Source: Pseudomonadota bacterium
Lineage (GTDB): Bacteria > Desulfobacterota > Desulfobulbia > Desulfobulbales > Desulfocapsaceae
Direction of reading: 5' to 3'
NCBI GenBank assembly: GCA_023412495.1
Contig: JAEYNP010000061.1
Coordinates: forward strand, 1-64,000
Length of the DNA stretch: 64,000 nt
The translations under genes and the position numbers were made by a program. Shown here piece by piece: positions 37,333 through 46,673 of the stretch. The notes beneath the pieces were generated by a model. It worked only from the letters and a program-made list of their open reading frames with translations, searched no databases and was not told the DNA's origin. Within the stretch, counting starts at the first letter, position 1. Every line of letters begins with the position of its first letter.

Positions 37333-37577
37333 AATGTCGCCTTCTGCGACGAAATTTCTGGTGTCTGTTTTCTGGTTTCTGGTTTCTGAACCGGGAGTTA
37401 TCGGGATCGATTTTTGGCGCTAACGAAACGGGGGGGGGGGGCGCGGGCGCGTCCAAGGCTGCATTCCCACGCTGGAGCGTGGGAACGATCATTATTCAGA
37501 AGCCAGAAGGTCAGAATAGAGTGTCGCCTTCAGCGACCAAATTGTCTGGTTTCTGGTTTCTGGTTTCTGGTTTCTGA
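37291..37577. repeat. repeat cluster between nuoE and nuoF
   Basis: Two copies of an 85-100 base unit (37291-37390 and 37493-37577) share CAGAAGCC(A/G)GAAGGTCAGAA near their left ends and GTCGCCTTC(T/A)GCGACNAAAT. They end in reiterated TGGTTTC. Their own ends are mutually inverted, so each can fold. Between them are a run of 12 G (37430-37441) and a perfect 10-bp hairpin TTCCCACGCT-GG-AGCGTGGGAA (37464-37485). The first copy runs into the nuoE reading frame. Confidence 0.75.
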
Positions 37578-37578
37578 C

Positions 37579-38850
37579 ATGGAACAACCGCTTTTCCGAC
37601 ATAACAAACCCGGACGCTCCGTCAGCTTCGCCGAATACAGCGATGAAGGCGGTTTTACCGCCCTGACCAAGGGGCTGAAGGAGATGACTCCCGAACAGGT
37701 GCAGACCGCGGTGATCGATTCCGGGATGCGCGGCCGGGGCGGCGCGGGTTTCCCAACCGGCCGCAAGTGGTCCTTCGTCCCCCGCGACCTTCCAGGCCCC
37801 CGCTGGCTGATCTGCAACTGCGATGAGATGGAGCCGGGGACCTATAAGGACCGGGTGCTGCTGGAAGCCAACCCCTATTCGCTGCTGGAGGGCATGATTC
37901 TCGCATCCTACGCCATCGGCGTGCGGCACGCCTTCATCTTCATCCGGCGCGGCTACGAGCATGCGGCGGCCAACCTGCGCCGGGGTATAGCCGAATGCAG
38001 GGAATCCGGCCTTCTCGGCGAGAACATCCTGGGTAGCGGCTTTTCCTGCGACATCGACATCCATGTTTCCGCCGGGCGCTACATCTGTGGCGAGGAGACG
38101 GCGCTGATCAACGCTTTGGAAGGACGGCGGGCCAACCCCAGGGTGAAACCGCCCTTCCCGGCCGTCAAGGGACTCTGGGGCGGTCCTACCGTGGTCAACA
38201 ACGTGGAGAGCCTGGCCAACGTCCCAAGCATCATCGACCGCGGCCCCGCCTGGTTCAAGGGGCTCGCCCGCCTGCCGGAGGGGTCCGGGATGAAGCTCTT
38301 CTGCATCAGCGGCCACGTGGCCAGGACCGGCTGCTTCGAGCTGCCGCTCGGCATGCCCCTTTCCGAGATCATCGACGACACCTGCGGCGGCATGCGTAAG
38401 GGCAGCCGGTTCAAAGCCTGCCTGCCTGGCGGGGCCTCGACGCCCTACTTCTCCGCCGAGCAGCTGGCCGTCCAGATGGATTTCGATGCCGTAGCCAAGG
38501 CCGGCTCGCGGCTCGGCACCGCCGGCGTCGTCGTCTTCGATCAGAATACCTGCATGGTTGCGGCCACCCTCAACCTGATCCGCTTCTTCGCCCGCGAGTC
38601 CTGCGGCTGGTGCACGCCCTGCCGCGAAGGGCTGCCATACATCCGCCACCTGCTGGAAGAGATCGAGGCCGGCCGGGGCAGCGAGGAGCACATCGCCATC
38701 ATGCAGCAGCACGTCAAGCTGCTGAACCTGTCATTCTGCGCCCTCGCACCGGGGGCGATGGGCCCGGTGGACGGGCTGCTTCGCCATTTCCAGGACGAGG
38801 TTCGCGAACATATCATCAGGAAGAAGTGCCCTTTTGGTAGAGGATCATGA
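37579..38850 (+). CDS. nuoF: NADH-quinone oxidoreductase subunit F
   Basis: A 423-residue flavoprotein subunit. The NADH/FMN-binding glycine loops are GMRGRGGAGFPTGRKW and YICGEETALINALEG. The N3 [4Fe-4S] ligands lie in ESCGWCTPCREG, with a later Cys in NLSFCALAPGA. It accepts hydride from NADH. The ATG at 37579 comes right after the repeat cluster, leaving no strong ribosome-binding site. Its stop overlaps nuoG (ATGA). Confidence 0.95.
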   Translation: MEQPLFRHNKPGRSVSFAEYSDEGGFTALTKGLKEMTPEQVQTAVIDSGMRGRGGAGFPTGRKWSFVPRDLPGPRWLICNCDEMEPGTYKDRVLLEANPYSLLEGMILASYAIGVRHAFIFIRRGYEHAAANLRRGIAECRESGLLGENILGSGFSCDIDIHVSAGRYICGEETALINALEGRRANPRVKPPFPAVKGLWGGPTVVNNVESLANVPSIIDRGPAWFKGLARLPEGSGMKLFCISGHVARTGCFELPLGMPLSEIIDDTCGGMRKGSRFKACLPGGASTPYFSAEQLAVQMDFDAVAKAGSRLGTAGVVVFDQNTCMVAATLNLIRFFARESCGWCTPCREGLPYIRHLLEEIEAGRGSEEHIAIMQQHVKLLNLSFCALAPGAMGPVDGLLRHFQDEVREHIIRKKCPFGRGS

Positions 38851-40742
38851 TCAAGCTCGTTATCGACGGCAAAACGGTCGTAGTGGCCGAGGGCGTAACC
38901 GTGCTGCAGGCTGCCCAGAGCGTGGGGATTCCCATCCCGCATTTCTGCTGGCACCCGGCGCTCGGCAAGGCGGGAGCCTGCCGGCTCTGCGCGGTCAAGA
39001 TGCTGGACGGCCCGATCAAGGGCGTCCAGATGTCCTGCATGCTCGACTGCCAGAACGGCATGGTCGTCTCCACCACCGACCCGGATGCCCTGGACATGCG
39101 GCGGCAGGTCATCGAATGGCTGATGATCAACCACCCCCACGACTGCCCGGTCTGCGACGAGGGTGGCGAGTGCCTGCTCCAGGATTTCACTATCGCCGGG
39201 GGCCACGGCATCCGGCGCTACACCGGCAAAAAGCGCACCTATCTCAATCAATACCTGGGAACGGGGATCGCCCACGAGATGAACCGCTGCATCCAGTGCT
39301 ATCGCTGCGTCCGGTTCTACCAGGAGTTCGCCGGGGGCAAGGACTTCGGCGCCCTGGGCGTCGCCCAGCGTGTCTTCTTCGGGCGGGCCGAAAACGGCCA
39401 GCTGGAATCGCCGTTCTCCGGCAATCTTGCAGACATATGTCCGACCGGCGTCTTCACCGATAAGACCGCTCGGTACCGGGCCCGCTACTGGGACTACGAC
39501 ATGGCCCCCTCCGTCTGTCCCCACTGTTCGCTCGGCTGCAATACCTTCCCCGCCTGCCGCTATAGAGAGCTGCTGAAGGTCATCGCCAGGAAAAACGACG
39601 CGATCAACGGCTGGTTCATCTGCGATAGGGGGCGGTTTTCCAAGGCAGGGGTCAACGATGCCGATCGCCCGAGGGAGCCCCGGGTGGACGGCCGGCATGT
39701 CGCTTGGAACGAGGCCCTGGAACAGCTGGTGGTCCAACTGACCGAAACCGGCAAATTCTACGGGCGCGAGAACCTGGCGATCGTCGGCTCGTCGCGGCTC
39801 TCGATGGAGGCGGCGACGCTGCTCCATACTCTGCAGAACAGCCTCGGGGCCGGCTCGCTTTGTTATTTCATTTCGGAGGAAGAGGCTACTCGCACAGGGC
39901 GAGCGGTCTCCTGTCTGAACGAGAAGACCTCAGCTTCAATGGTCGATGTCCAGGCGGCGGAGCTCATCGTTATCATCGCTTGCCACTTGCTGCGGGACGG
40001 GCCGATGATGGCCCTGGCGGTGCGGCAGGCCTGGCGCCGGGGGGCGAGGGTTTTTCTGCTGGATGAACAGTCCATGCCTGAAGCTGGAGAACTCCCCTTT
40101 GCCTGGGAGGCCGTCACCTCGCTTGCCGACATCCCGCTTCAGGGCGTGAAAAAGAAAGTGGTCGTCTGCGGCACGGGAGATCGGGCGGCACGGCTCATTC
40201 CCCAGGCCCTCGCCAACGGGGCCAGGCTCGCCTGCCTGCTGGACGGCCCGAACTCCTTCGGCGCGGCACTTCTCGCGGGGGACCATGGGGCAACGCCTCT
40301 TGCCGAGGCGGTGGCAGCCGGAAAGGTAAAAGGCATTTTGGCCGTCGAGGCCGATATCCCGCCTGAGCTGCTGCGGGGGATTCCCTTTATTGCGGCCCTC
40401 GACTGGCGCAATACCGAGGTCGTCCGCGCCGCCCGGATCGTCCTGCCGACCACCGCCTGGGTGGAAATGGACGGCACCTACATCAACAACGAGGGACGGG
40501 CCCAGCGCTTTAAAAAAGCGATGAACCCCGGCCTGCCGATCACCGGGCTCAATCCGGCGGGCCTGCACCCGCCGCGTCATCATATTGCCATGGCCCCCGG
40601 GAGCGATGTGCGGCCGGCCTGGGAGATCCTCAGGGAGATCGTCGAGCGGCTAGGGACGAAGGGCGCCAAGCCCCTTGCCGGCAAATGGGAAAGGCTGCGG
40701 GATATCGACCCGGAGGCCGGGGGGCACATGGTTTTCGGCTGA
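38847..40742 (+). CDS. nuoG: NADH-quinone oxidoreductase subunit G
   Basis: A 631-residue iron-sulfur subunit. The N-terminal [2Fe-2S] site is in PHFCWHPALGKAGACRLC. The His-coordinated cluster is NHPHDCPVCDEGGEC, and [4Fe-4S] motifs are CIQCYRCVRF with CPTGVF, plus CPHCSLGCN with CDRGRF. The remaining 350 residues are a molybdopterin-oxidoreductase-like fold without cofactor, shorter than in E. coli NuoG (about 900 residues). It passes electrons from NuoF toward the N2 cluster of NuoB. Its start overlaps the nuoF stop by four bases. Confidence 0.95.
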   Translation: MIKLVIDGKTVVVAEGVTVLQAAQSVGIPIPHFCWHPALGKAGACRLCAVKMLDGPIKGVQMSCMLDCQNGMVVSTTDPDALDMRRQVIEWLMINHPHDCPVCDEGGECLLQDFTIAGGHGIRRYTGKKRTYLNQYLGTGIAHEMNRCIQCYRCVRFYQEFAGGKDFGALGVAQRVFFGRAENGQLESPFSGNLADICPTGVFTDKTARYRARYWDYDMAPSVCPHCSLGCNTFPACRYRELLKVIARKNDAINGWFICDRGRFSKAGVNDADRPREPRVDGRHVAWNEALEQLVVQLTETGKFYGRENLAIVGSSRLSMEAATLLHTLQNSLGAGSLCYFISEEEATRTGRAVSCLNEKTSASMVDVQAAELIVIIACHLLRDGPMMALAVRQAWRRGARVFLLDEQSMPEAGELPFAWEAVTSLADIPLQGVKKKVVVCGTGDRAARLIPQALANGARLACLLDGPNSFGAALLAGDHGATPLAEAVAAGKVKGILAVEADIPPELLRGIPFIAALDWRNTEVVRAARIVLPTTAWVEMDGTYINNEGRAQRFKKAMNPGLPITGLNPAGLHPPRHHIAMAPGSDVRPAWEILREIVERLGTKGAKPLAGKWERLRDIDPEAGGHMVFG

Positions 40743-40756
40743 CAGGATATGAAGAG

Positions 40757-41752
40757 ATGATCTACGATACCCTGGACATAGCGCTTATTTGCGGCAAGAT
40801 CGCCGTCATCTTCCTTGTTGTCCTGGTTATTGCGGCCTATCTGGTGCTGGCCGAGCGCGTCCTCCTGGGGAGGATCCAGGAGCGATACGGACCCAACCGG
40901 GTCGGGCCTTTCGGGCTCCTGCAGCCGCTCGCCGACGGCATCAAGATGCTGGTCAAGGAGGACGTCAAGCCGGCCGGGGCGGACAAGTGGCTCTTCTACC
41001 TGGCTCCGGCCATGTCGGCCATTCCGGCCATCATGATGGTTTCGCTCATTCCCTTCGGCGAGCCGGTCACCCTCTTCGGCCGGCGGGTGGAGCTCCAGGT
41101 GGTCGACCTGAATGTGGGGCTCCTGCTGTTCTTCGGCTTCTCGGCCATCGCGGTCTACGGCGTTGCCCTGGGCGGCTGGGCCTCCAACTCCAAATATTCG
41201 CTGCTCGGCAGCATCCGGGGCCTGGCGCAGATGATCTCCTACGAGATCACCCTGGGGCTGTCGCTGGTGCCGGTGGTGATGCTGGCCCGGTCGTTCCAGC
41301 TCACGGAGATCGTTAGGGCGCAGGAATCGGGATGGTTCATTCTCTACCAGCCGCTTGCCTTCCTGATCTTCCTGATCAGCATCGTGGCCGAGTCCCGGCG
41401 GATTCCCTTCGATATCCCCGAGGCCGAGGGCGAGCTGGTGGCCGGCTACCATACCGAATACTCGGGCCTGCGCTTCGGCCTCTATTTCGTCGGCGAGTAT
41501 ATCAATATGATCGTGCTCGGGGGCCTCGCGGCAACCTTCTTTCTCGGGGGCTGGCAGGGTCCGCTGCTGCCCCCGGTGGTCTGGTTCCTGGTGAAGGCGC
41601 TCTTTTTCTCGGTTCTTTTCATCTGGCTGCGGGGGACCCTGCCGAGGCTCCGCTACGACCAGTTGATGCATCTTTGTTGGAAGATTTTAACCCCCTTGGC
41701 CCTGCTCAACATTTTGGCGACGGGGTGGTTCATTCTGCTGGTAAAAGGATGA
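40757..41752 (+). CDS. nuoH: NADH-quinone oxidoreductase subunit H
   Basis: A 331-residue membrane subunit with about eight helices. The conserved quinone-chamber loops are RIQERYGPNRVGPFGLLQP, LADGIKMLVKED and ESRRIPFDIPEAEGELVAGY. It links the peripheral arm to the proton-pumping antiporter-like subunits. GAAGAG precedes the ATG at 40757. It is followed by a 160-base gap holding short repeats before nuoI. Confidence 0.95.
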   Translation: MIYDTLDIALICGKIAVIFLVVLVIAAYLVLAERVLLGRIQERYGPNRVGPFGLLQPLADGIKMLVKEDVKPAGADKWLFYLAPAMSAIPAIMMVSLIPFGEPVTLFGRRVELQVVDLNVGLLLFFGFSAIAVYGVALGGWASNSKYSLLGSIRGLAQMISYEITLGLSLVPVVMLARSFQLTEIVRAQESGWFILYQPLAFLIFLISIVAESRRIPFDIPEAEGELVAGYHTEYSGLRFGLYFVGEYINMIVLGGLAATFFLGGWQGPLLPPVVWFLVKALFFSVLFIWLRGTLPRLRYDQLMHLCWKILTPLALLNILATGWFILLVKG

Positions 41753-41759
41753 AGAGGAA

Positions 41760-41794
41760 GGACTGAGGACTGAGGACTGAGGACTGAGGACTGA
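41760..41794 (+). repeat. five tandem copies of GGACTGA
   Basis: Five perfect copies of the heptamer GGACTGA begin seven bases after the nuoH stop codon. They are an apparent microsatellite inside the nuo operon and could vary in copy number by slippage. Confidence 0.85.
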
Positions 41795-41846
41795 GTAACT
41801 GCCGGGACGCGAAGATGAGGTGGGCTCGGCCGGTGGAAACATAGGT

Positions 41847-41872
41847 GTAGGGGCAAATCTTGTATTCGCCCG
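41847..41872 (+). repeat. copy of the 5.9-kb dispersed repeat
   Basis: GTAGGGGCAAATCTTGTATT followed by CGCCCG repeats 5874-5899 with minimal change. It lies 40 bases before nuoI. Confidence 0.6.
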
Positions 41873-41912
41873 TTGTAAGAAACAAGACGGAGACTATAAA
41901 AAGGGAGCAGCA

Positions 41913-42443
41913 ATGTCCGTAATCGGTGACGCCAAAGCGATTCTGGTCGGGATGTGGACGACCTGGAAACGGGTCTTCCGGCGGCCCCTGACCATCCAGT
42001 ACCCGGAGACCAAGCGCACCCCTCCGCCGCGCTTCCGGGCGAGGATCGTCCTGACGCGGGACCCGGACGGCGAGGAGCGCTGCGTGGCCTGCTATCTCTG
42101 TTCGGCGGCCTGCCCGGTGGACTGCATCTCCATGCAGTCGGCGGAGCGGGAGGACGGCAGGCGGTACGCCCCCTGGTTTCGCATCAACTTCGCCCGCTGC
42201 ATCTACTGCGGCCTCTGCGCCGAGGCCTGTCCGACGATGGCGATCCAGATGACCCCGGACTATGAGTTCTGCAAACGGGACATCATGTCGTTCGTCTACG
42301 AGAAGGAGGATCTGCTCATCGACGGCACCGGCAAGTCGCCCGACTACAACTTTTACCGCCACGCCGGCATTGGGGTGACCCAGCATCGCGGCGAGGGCAT
42401 CGGCGAGGAACGGCCCGTCGATACCCGCAGCCTGCTGCCTTAA
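41913..42443 (+). CDS. nuoI: NADH-quinone oxidoreductase subunit I
   Basis: A 176-residue ferredoxin-type subunit with two [4Fe-4S] motifs (clusters N6a and N6b): [16 protein letters not shown] and [16 protein letters not shown]. An N-terminal amphipathic segment ([20 protein letters not shown]) packs on the membrane arm. AAGGGAG lies seven bases before the ATG. It carries electrons between NuoG and NuoB. Confidence 0.95.
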   Translation: MSVIGDAKAILVGMWTTWKRVFRRPLTIQYPETKRTPPPRFRARIVLTRDPDGEERCVACYLCSAACPVDCISMQSAEREDGRRYAPWFRINFARCIYCGLCAEACPTMAIQMTPDYEFCKRDIMSFVYEKEDLLIDGTGKSPDYNFYRHAGIGVTQHRGEGIGEERPVDTRSLLP

Positions 42444-42509
42444 GGAATAAGACGTGAAAACAACGACAACACATAGACATATAGAAAAAACATGTAAAAT
42501 CGCTTAAAC

Positions 42510-43001
42510 ATGGAACAGATCCTCTTCTACACCCTGGCCGCCGTGACCGTCATCGCGACGATCCTGGCCGTCGCCGAGCGCCATCCGGTGCACGCCATCG
42601 TCTATCTGGTCACCTCCTTCTTTTCCCTGGCGGTGATATTCTTTCTTTTGGCGGCGCCGCTGATCGCCGTGTTCGAGGTGATCATCTACGCCGGCGCGGT
42701 CATGGTGCTCTTCATGTTCGTCGTCATGATGCTCGATCTGGGCGGGCCCGCGCAGCTCCCGACCCTGGGCCGTGTGCTGCCCGCCCTGCTGCTCGCGGGG
42801 ATCACCCTGGTTTCCCTGGGGCTGCTGATCGTGAGCCGAGGAATGGAAGGCCAGGGCGGAGGCGGACTACAGCTGACGAGTGTGCGGGACTTTGCCGTGA
42901 CCCTCTTTACCCGCTACGGCGTGGCCATCGAGATCATTTCCATGCAGCTGCTCTTTGCCATCGTCGCGGCCCTCTACCTGGGAAGGAGACGTAGGTCATG
43001 A
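42510..43001 (+). CDS. nuoJ: NADH-quinone oxidoreductase subunit J
   Basis: A 163-residue membrane protein of five helices. The conserved third helix EVIIYAGAVMVLFMFVVMML contains the pi-bulge region of NuoJ. The 66-base gap from nuoI has no strong ribosome-binding site, so its translation start is the weakest of the operon. Its stop overlaps nuoK by four bases. Confidence 0.93.
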   Translation: MEQILFYTLAAVTVIATILAVAERHPVHAIVYLVTSFFSLAVIFFLLAAPLIAVFEVIIYAGAVMVLFMFVVMMLDLGGPAQLPTLGRVLPALLLAGITLVSLGLLIVSRGMEGQGGGGLQLTSVRDFAVTLFTRYGVAIEIISMQLLFAIVAALYLGRRRRS

Positions 43002-43306
43002 TCGTGCCGCTCTCGCACCTGCTCATCCTCGGCTCGATCCTGTTCGTCCTGGGGCTGATCTGCGTGCTGATCTGGCGGAGCAACGTGATCATGCTGCTGA
43101 TCGGCATCGAGATCATGCTGAACGCCGCCATGCTGGTCTTCGTGGCCGGATCGTACCGGTGGGGCACCGTCGACGGCCAGATCTTCGCCCTGATGATCAT
43201 GGCGATGACTTCAGCCGAAGTCTCGCTGGCCCTGGCCCTGGTCGTCTATCTGCACCGGGGCAAGAAAACCGTAAATGTCGATGAATTCAGGGAGTTGAAA
43301 GATTGA
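42998..43306 (+). CDS. nuoK: NADH-quinone oxidoreductase subunit K
   Basis: A 102-residue three-helix subunit homologous to MrpC. The conserved acidic residue lies in LLIGIEIMLNAAML, with a second in TSAEVSLALALVVYLHR. It is translationally coupled to nuoJ (ATGA) and nuoL (TTGA). Confidence 0.95.
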   Translation: MIVPLSHLLILGSILFVLGLICVLIWRSNVIMLLIGIEIMLNAAMLVFVAGSYRWGTVDGQIFALMIMAMTSAEVSLALALVVYLHRGKKTVNVDEFRELKD

Positions 43307-45192
43307 AAACCGCGCTCGCCCTCATACTCCTTTTGCCCCTCCTGGGAGCGGTCTTCAATATCCTCGCCGGGCGCGCCCTGCCCCGCCGGGCGGTGGAGAT
43401 CACGGCCTGCGGGGTTATCTGGGGCAGCTTCGCGGCAACGCTCGCCGCCGCGGCGGCATACGAGGGGCCCGCGGCGGTGGAACTGGGCTCCTGGCTTTCC
43501 CTGTTCGATTTCCGGGCGCCGATCACGCTCTATCTCGACCCGCTGTCGCTGTCGCTCTGCCTGATGATCACCTTCGTCTGCGGCCTGATCCACCTCTACT
43601 CCATCGGCTATATGACGGAGGATCCCGGCCATGTCCGTTACTTCGCCCTGCTCAACCTCTTTGTCTTCGCCATGCTGCTGCTGGTGCTTGCCGAGAATCT
43701 GCCGCTCCTCTATCTCGGCTGGGAGGGGGTCGGCTTCTGCTCCTACGCCCTGATCGGCTTTTGGTACAGGGAGGAGAAGAACGCCACCGCCGGGCGCAAG
43801 GCCTTCATCGTCACCCGCATCGGCGATATCGGCCTGGCCGTCGCCATCGTCTGGATGTTCAAGCTGTTTTCCAGCCTGTCCATCACGGAGATCAACGGGC
43901 TGGGGCAGACGATCCCGCTTGCCGTGGTCACCGCCCTGGGGCTCTTGCTGCTCGTGGGGGCCATGGGCAAGTCGGCCCAGGCGCCGCTCATGGTCTGGCT
44001 GCCGGACGCCATGGCCGGCCCGACCCCGGTCTCCGCCCAGATCCACGCGGCGACCATGGTCACGGCGGGAGTATATCTGCTCATGCGGATGTTCCCGCTG
44101 ATCGGCATTTCGGCCGTCGTCTGCATGGCCATCGCCGCCACCGGCGTCTTCACGGCTTTCTACGGGGCCTCCTGTGCTCTCGTCGAGCGCGACCTGAAGC
44201 GGATCCTGGCCTACTCCACCATCAGCCAGATCGGCTACATGATGCTCGCCGTCGGCTGCGGGGCCATCACCGCCGCCACCTTCCATCTGCTGATCCACGC
44301 CTTCTTCAAGGCCCTGCTCTTTTTGGCGGCCGGCTGCGTTATCACGACCATGCACCACGACCAGGATATCTTCCGCATGGGCGGGCTAAGACGTTTGCTG
44401 CCGAAGGTTTTCTGGCCCTTCCTGGCCGGAGCCCTGTGCCTTGCGGGGGTGCCGCCGACCGGGGGCTTCTTCAGCAAGGACAGCGTGCTGGCAGCGGCCT
44501 GGATGAAAGGCGGGATGTTTTATGACAGCCTCTTTTTTATCGGCCTCCTCACCGCCTTTCTCACCGCCGTCTATACCACCCGAATGATGCTGCTGGTCTT
44601 CGAGGATCGTTCGGCGGATGCGCGGAGGCGTGAGGAGGACCACCTCGTCCCGCTGCCCGGGATCATGGAAAAACCCCTCATCCCCCTTGCCGTGCTGGCG
44701 CTCGCGGGCGGGCTGTTCAACCTCCCGGCTTACCTGGGCGGCGGCCTGCTCGACGGCTTCCTTGCCCCGCTGTATGCGGGAGGCGGTGTTCACTCCCACG
44801 CCACCGAGCTGATGCTGCAGTTTCTGGCGACCGTAACGGCGCTTGCCGGAATCGGCCTCGCCTGGCGACTCTATGGCCGAGAGCGGCTCGCCTCGTATCT
44901 CGCCGAGGCGGAGGAGCCCGGAGGCGTATCCGTTTTTTTGCGCAAGGGCTGGTATTTCGACGATCTGTATCTCCTGCTCTTCGTGCGCCCGTACAAGTGG
45001 TTGTCGCACTTCCTCTGGCAGGGGGTGGACGAGGGGGTCATCGACGATTCCCTGGACGGGATGGCCGCCCATTTCGGCCGCAGCGGGCAGGTTCTCGGCA
45101 GATGGGGGAGCGGGCGCGTGTCCCTCTACATGCTGAGCCTTGCCGTCGGCGCAACGCTCACGATCGCCTGGTTGGCGTGGGGGCTGTTATGA
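43303..45192 (+). CDS. nuoL: NADH-quinone oxidoreductase subunit L
   Basis: A 629-residue antiporter-like subunit with an apparent TTG start overlapping the nuoK stop, supported by GGGAG upstream. The conserved proton-channel residues are in LLYLGWEGVGFCSYALIGFW (Glu), AMGKSAQAPLMVWLPDAMAG (Lys) and LIHAFFKALLFLAAG (Lys). The C-terminal helix that spans the membrane arm is present after residue 480. It is the distal proton pump. Confidence 0.95.
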   Translation: MKTALALILLLPLLGAVFNILAGRALPRRAVEITACGVIWGSFAATLAAAAAYEGPAAVELGSWLSLFDFRAPITLYLDPLSLSLCLMITFVCGLIHLYSIGYMTEDPGHVRYFALLNLFVFAMLLLVLAENLPLLYLGWEGVGFCSYALIGFWYREEKNATAGRKAFIVTRIGDIGLAVAIVWMFKLFSSLSITEINGLGQTIPLAVVTALGLLLLVGAMGKSAQAPLMVWLPDAMAGPTPVSAQIHAATMVTAGVYLLMRMFPLIGISAVVCMAIAATGVFTAFYGASCALVERDLKRILAYSTISQIGYMMLAVGCGAITAATFHLLIHAFFKALLFLAAGCVITTMHHDQDIFRMGGLRRLLPKVFWPFLAGALCLAGVPPTGGFFSKDSVLAAAWMKGGMFYDSLFFIGLLTAFLTAVYTTRMMLLVFEDRSADARRREEDHLVPLPGIMEKPLIPLAVLALAGGLFNLPAYLGGGLLDGFLAPLYAGGGVHSHATELMLQFLATVTALAGIGLAWRLYGRERLASYLAEAEEPGGVSVFLRKGWYFDDLYLLLFVRPYKWLSHFLWQGVDEGVIDDSLDGMAAHFGRSGQVLGRWGSGRVSLYMLSLAVGATLTIAWLAWGLL

Positions 45193-46673
45193 CGATGCCC
45201 CTCCTGACCATCCTGACCTTCCTGCCCCTGGCCGGGGCCCTTTGCCTCATTCCGTTCAAGCGACTTGTGCAGGCGGCCCGGGTCGCGGCCCTGGGTGTCG
45301 CCGTCCTCGAACTGGCCCTCACCTGCTGGATGTGGACCGTCTCGGGAAATCCGCCGCCGGCAGGCGCCCCGCCCGGCTTCTTCCTGTTCGAGGATTACCC
45401 CTGGATCGAGGCCCTCGGCATCCGCTTCACTCTTGGCATGGATGGGTTCAGTCTGCTCATGGCCATCATGACCGCGCTGCTCACCATCATCGCCATGCTG
45501 GCCTCCTGGAGGACCATCACCGAGCGCACGACCCTGCACTACATAATGCTCCTGGCGCTGGAGAGCAGCATCATGGGTGTTTTCCTCGCCCTGGACCTCT
45601 TTCTCTTCTATCTCTTCTGGGAGGCAATGCTGATCCCGATGTTCTTCCTGATCGGCATCTGGGGCCACGGCCGCAAGATCTATTCGGCGATCAAATTCTT
45701 CGTCTTCACCATGTCCGGATCGCTCCTCATGCTGCTGGCCATAATCGGTATCTATTTGATCCACGGCAGAGAGACCGGCGTCTACACCTTCGGCCTGACC
45801 TCGCTGCTCGGGACCAGCATGGACCCGACCGTGGAGGTCTGGCTGTACGCCGCCTTCCTGCTGAGCTTCGCCATCAAGTTCCCGATCTTTCCGCTCCATA
45901 CCTGGCTGCCCGACGCCCACACCGATGCCTCCACGGCGGGCAGCATCGACCTGGCGGGCCTCTTGCTCAAGACCGGCGGCTACGGGCTGATCCGCTTCGG
46001 CTACCCGCTTTTTCCCGAGGGCGCGCGCCTGCTCACGCCGCTCTTGCTGGTCACGGCGGTGGCGGGTATCCTGTACGGCTCGTGGATCGCCTTCGCCCAG
46101 AAGGACATGAAGAGGCTGGTGGCCTACTCGAGTGTCGGCCACATGGGCTTCGTGGCCCTGGGGATCGCCGCCTGGACGCCGGTGGCCCTCGGTGGCGCTA
46201 TCGTCCTGATGGTCAGCCACGGCATCACCACGCCCGCGCTCTTCGCCATGGTCGGCATGCTGGCGGCGCGGACCGGCACCCGCGAGATCGCCGCCTATGG
46301 CGGCCTGTGGGGCAAGGCGCCGGTCTTCTCCTCGTTTTTCCTGCTTTTCGCCATGGCCTCGGCAGGGCTTCCCGGCCTGAACAATTTTGTCGGCGAATTC
46401 CTGATCCTGGCCGGCTCCTACCGGGTGGCGCAGACGGCGACCGTCTTCGCCTTTTTTGGCCTCGTCATAACCCTCGTCTATACCGTGCTGCTGGTGCAGG
46501 GGGTACTGTTCCAGGAGCAGCGGCAGGAGTTCGCCATCGCCGATCTGGGGCTCCGGGAAATCCTGCTGCTTGCCGTCCTCGCCGTCCTCGCGATCTCCAT
46601 CGGCTTGCACCCCGGACCGGTGCTCGACATGCTGGCCATGCCGGTGGACATTCTCACGGGAGGTGCACAGTGA
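45189..46673 (+). CDS. nuoM: NADH-quinone oxidoreductase subunit M
   Basis: A 494-residue antiporter-like subunit. The key residues are in FYLFWEAMLIPMFFLIGIWG (Glu), SFAIKFPIFPLHTWLPDAHT (Lys) and SHGITTPALFAMVGML. The ATG at 45189 overlaps the nuoL stop. A 14-helix topology is evident from the hydrophobicity. Confidence 0.95.
   Translation: MTMPLLTILTFLPLAGALCLIPFKRLVQAARVAALGVAVLELALTCWMWTVSGNPPPAGAPPGFFLFEDYPWIEALGIRFTLGMDGFSLLMAIMTALLTIIAMLASWRTITERTTLHYIMLLALESSIMGVFLALDLFLFYLFWEAMLIPMFFLIGIWGHGRKIYSAIKFFVFTMSGSLLMLLAIIGIYLIHGRETGVYTFGLTSLLGTSMDPTVEVWLYAAFLLSFAIKFPIFPLHTWLPDAHTDASTAGSIDLAGLLLKTGGYGLIRFGYPLFPEGARLLTPLLLVTAVAGILYGSWIAFAQKDMKRLVAYSSVGHMGFVALGIAAWTPVALGGAIVLMVSHGITTPALFAMVGMLAARTGTREIAAYGGLWGKAPVFSSFFLLFAMASAGLPGLNNFVGEFLILAGSYRVAQTATVFAFFGLVITLVYTVLLVQGVLFQEQRQEFAIADLGLREILLLAVLAVLAISIGLHPGPVLDMLAMPVDILTGGAQ

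Noticed and set aside
37291..37577. Possible CRISPR array
   Set aside because: Only two imperfect copies, without regularly spaced unique spacers or cas genes.
41760..41794. Possible CRISPR or iteron array
   Set aside because: Heptamers are contiguous without spacers and no replication gene is nearby.
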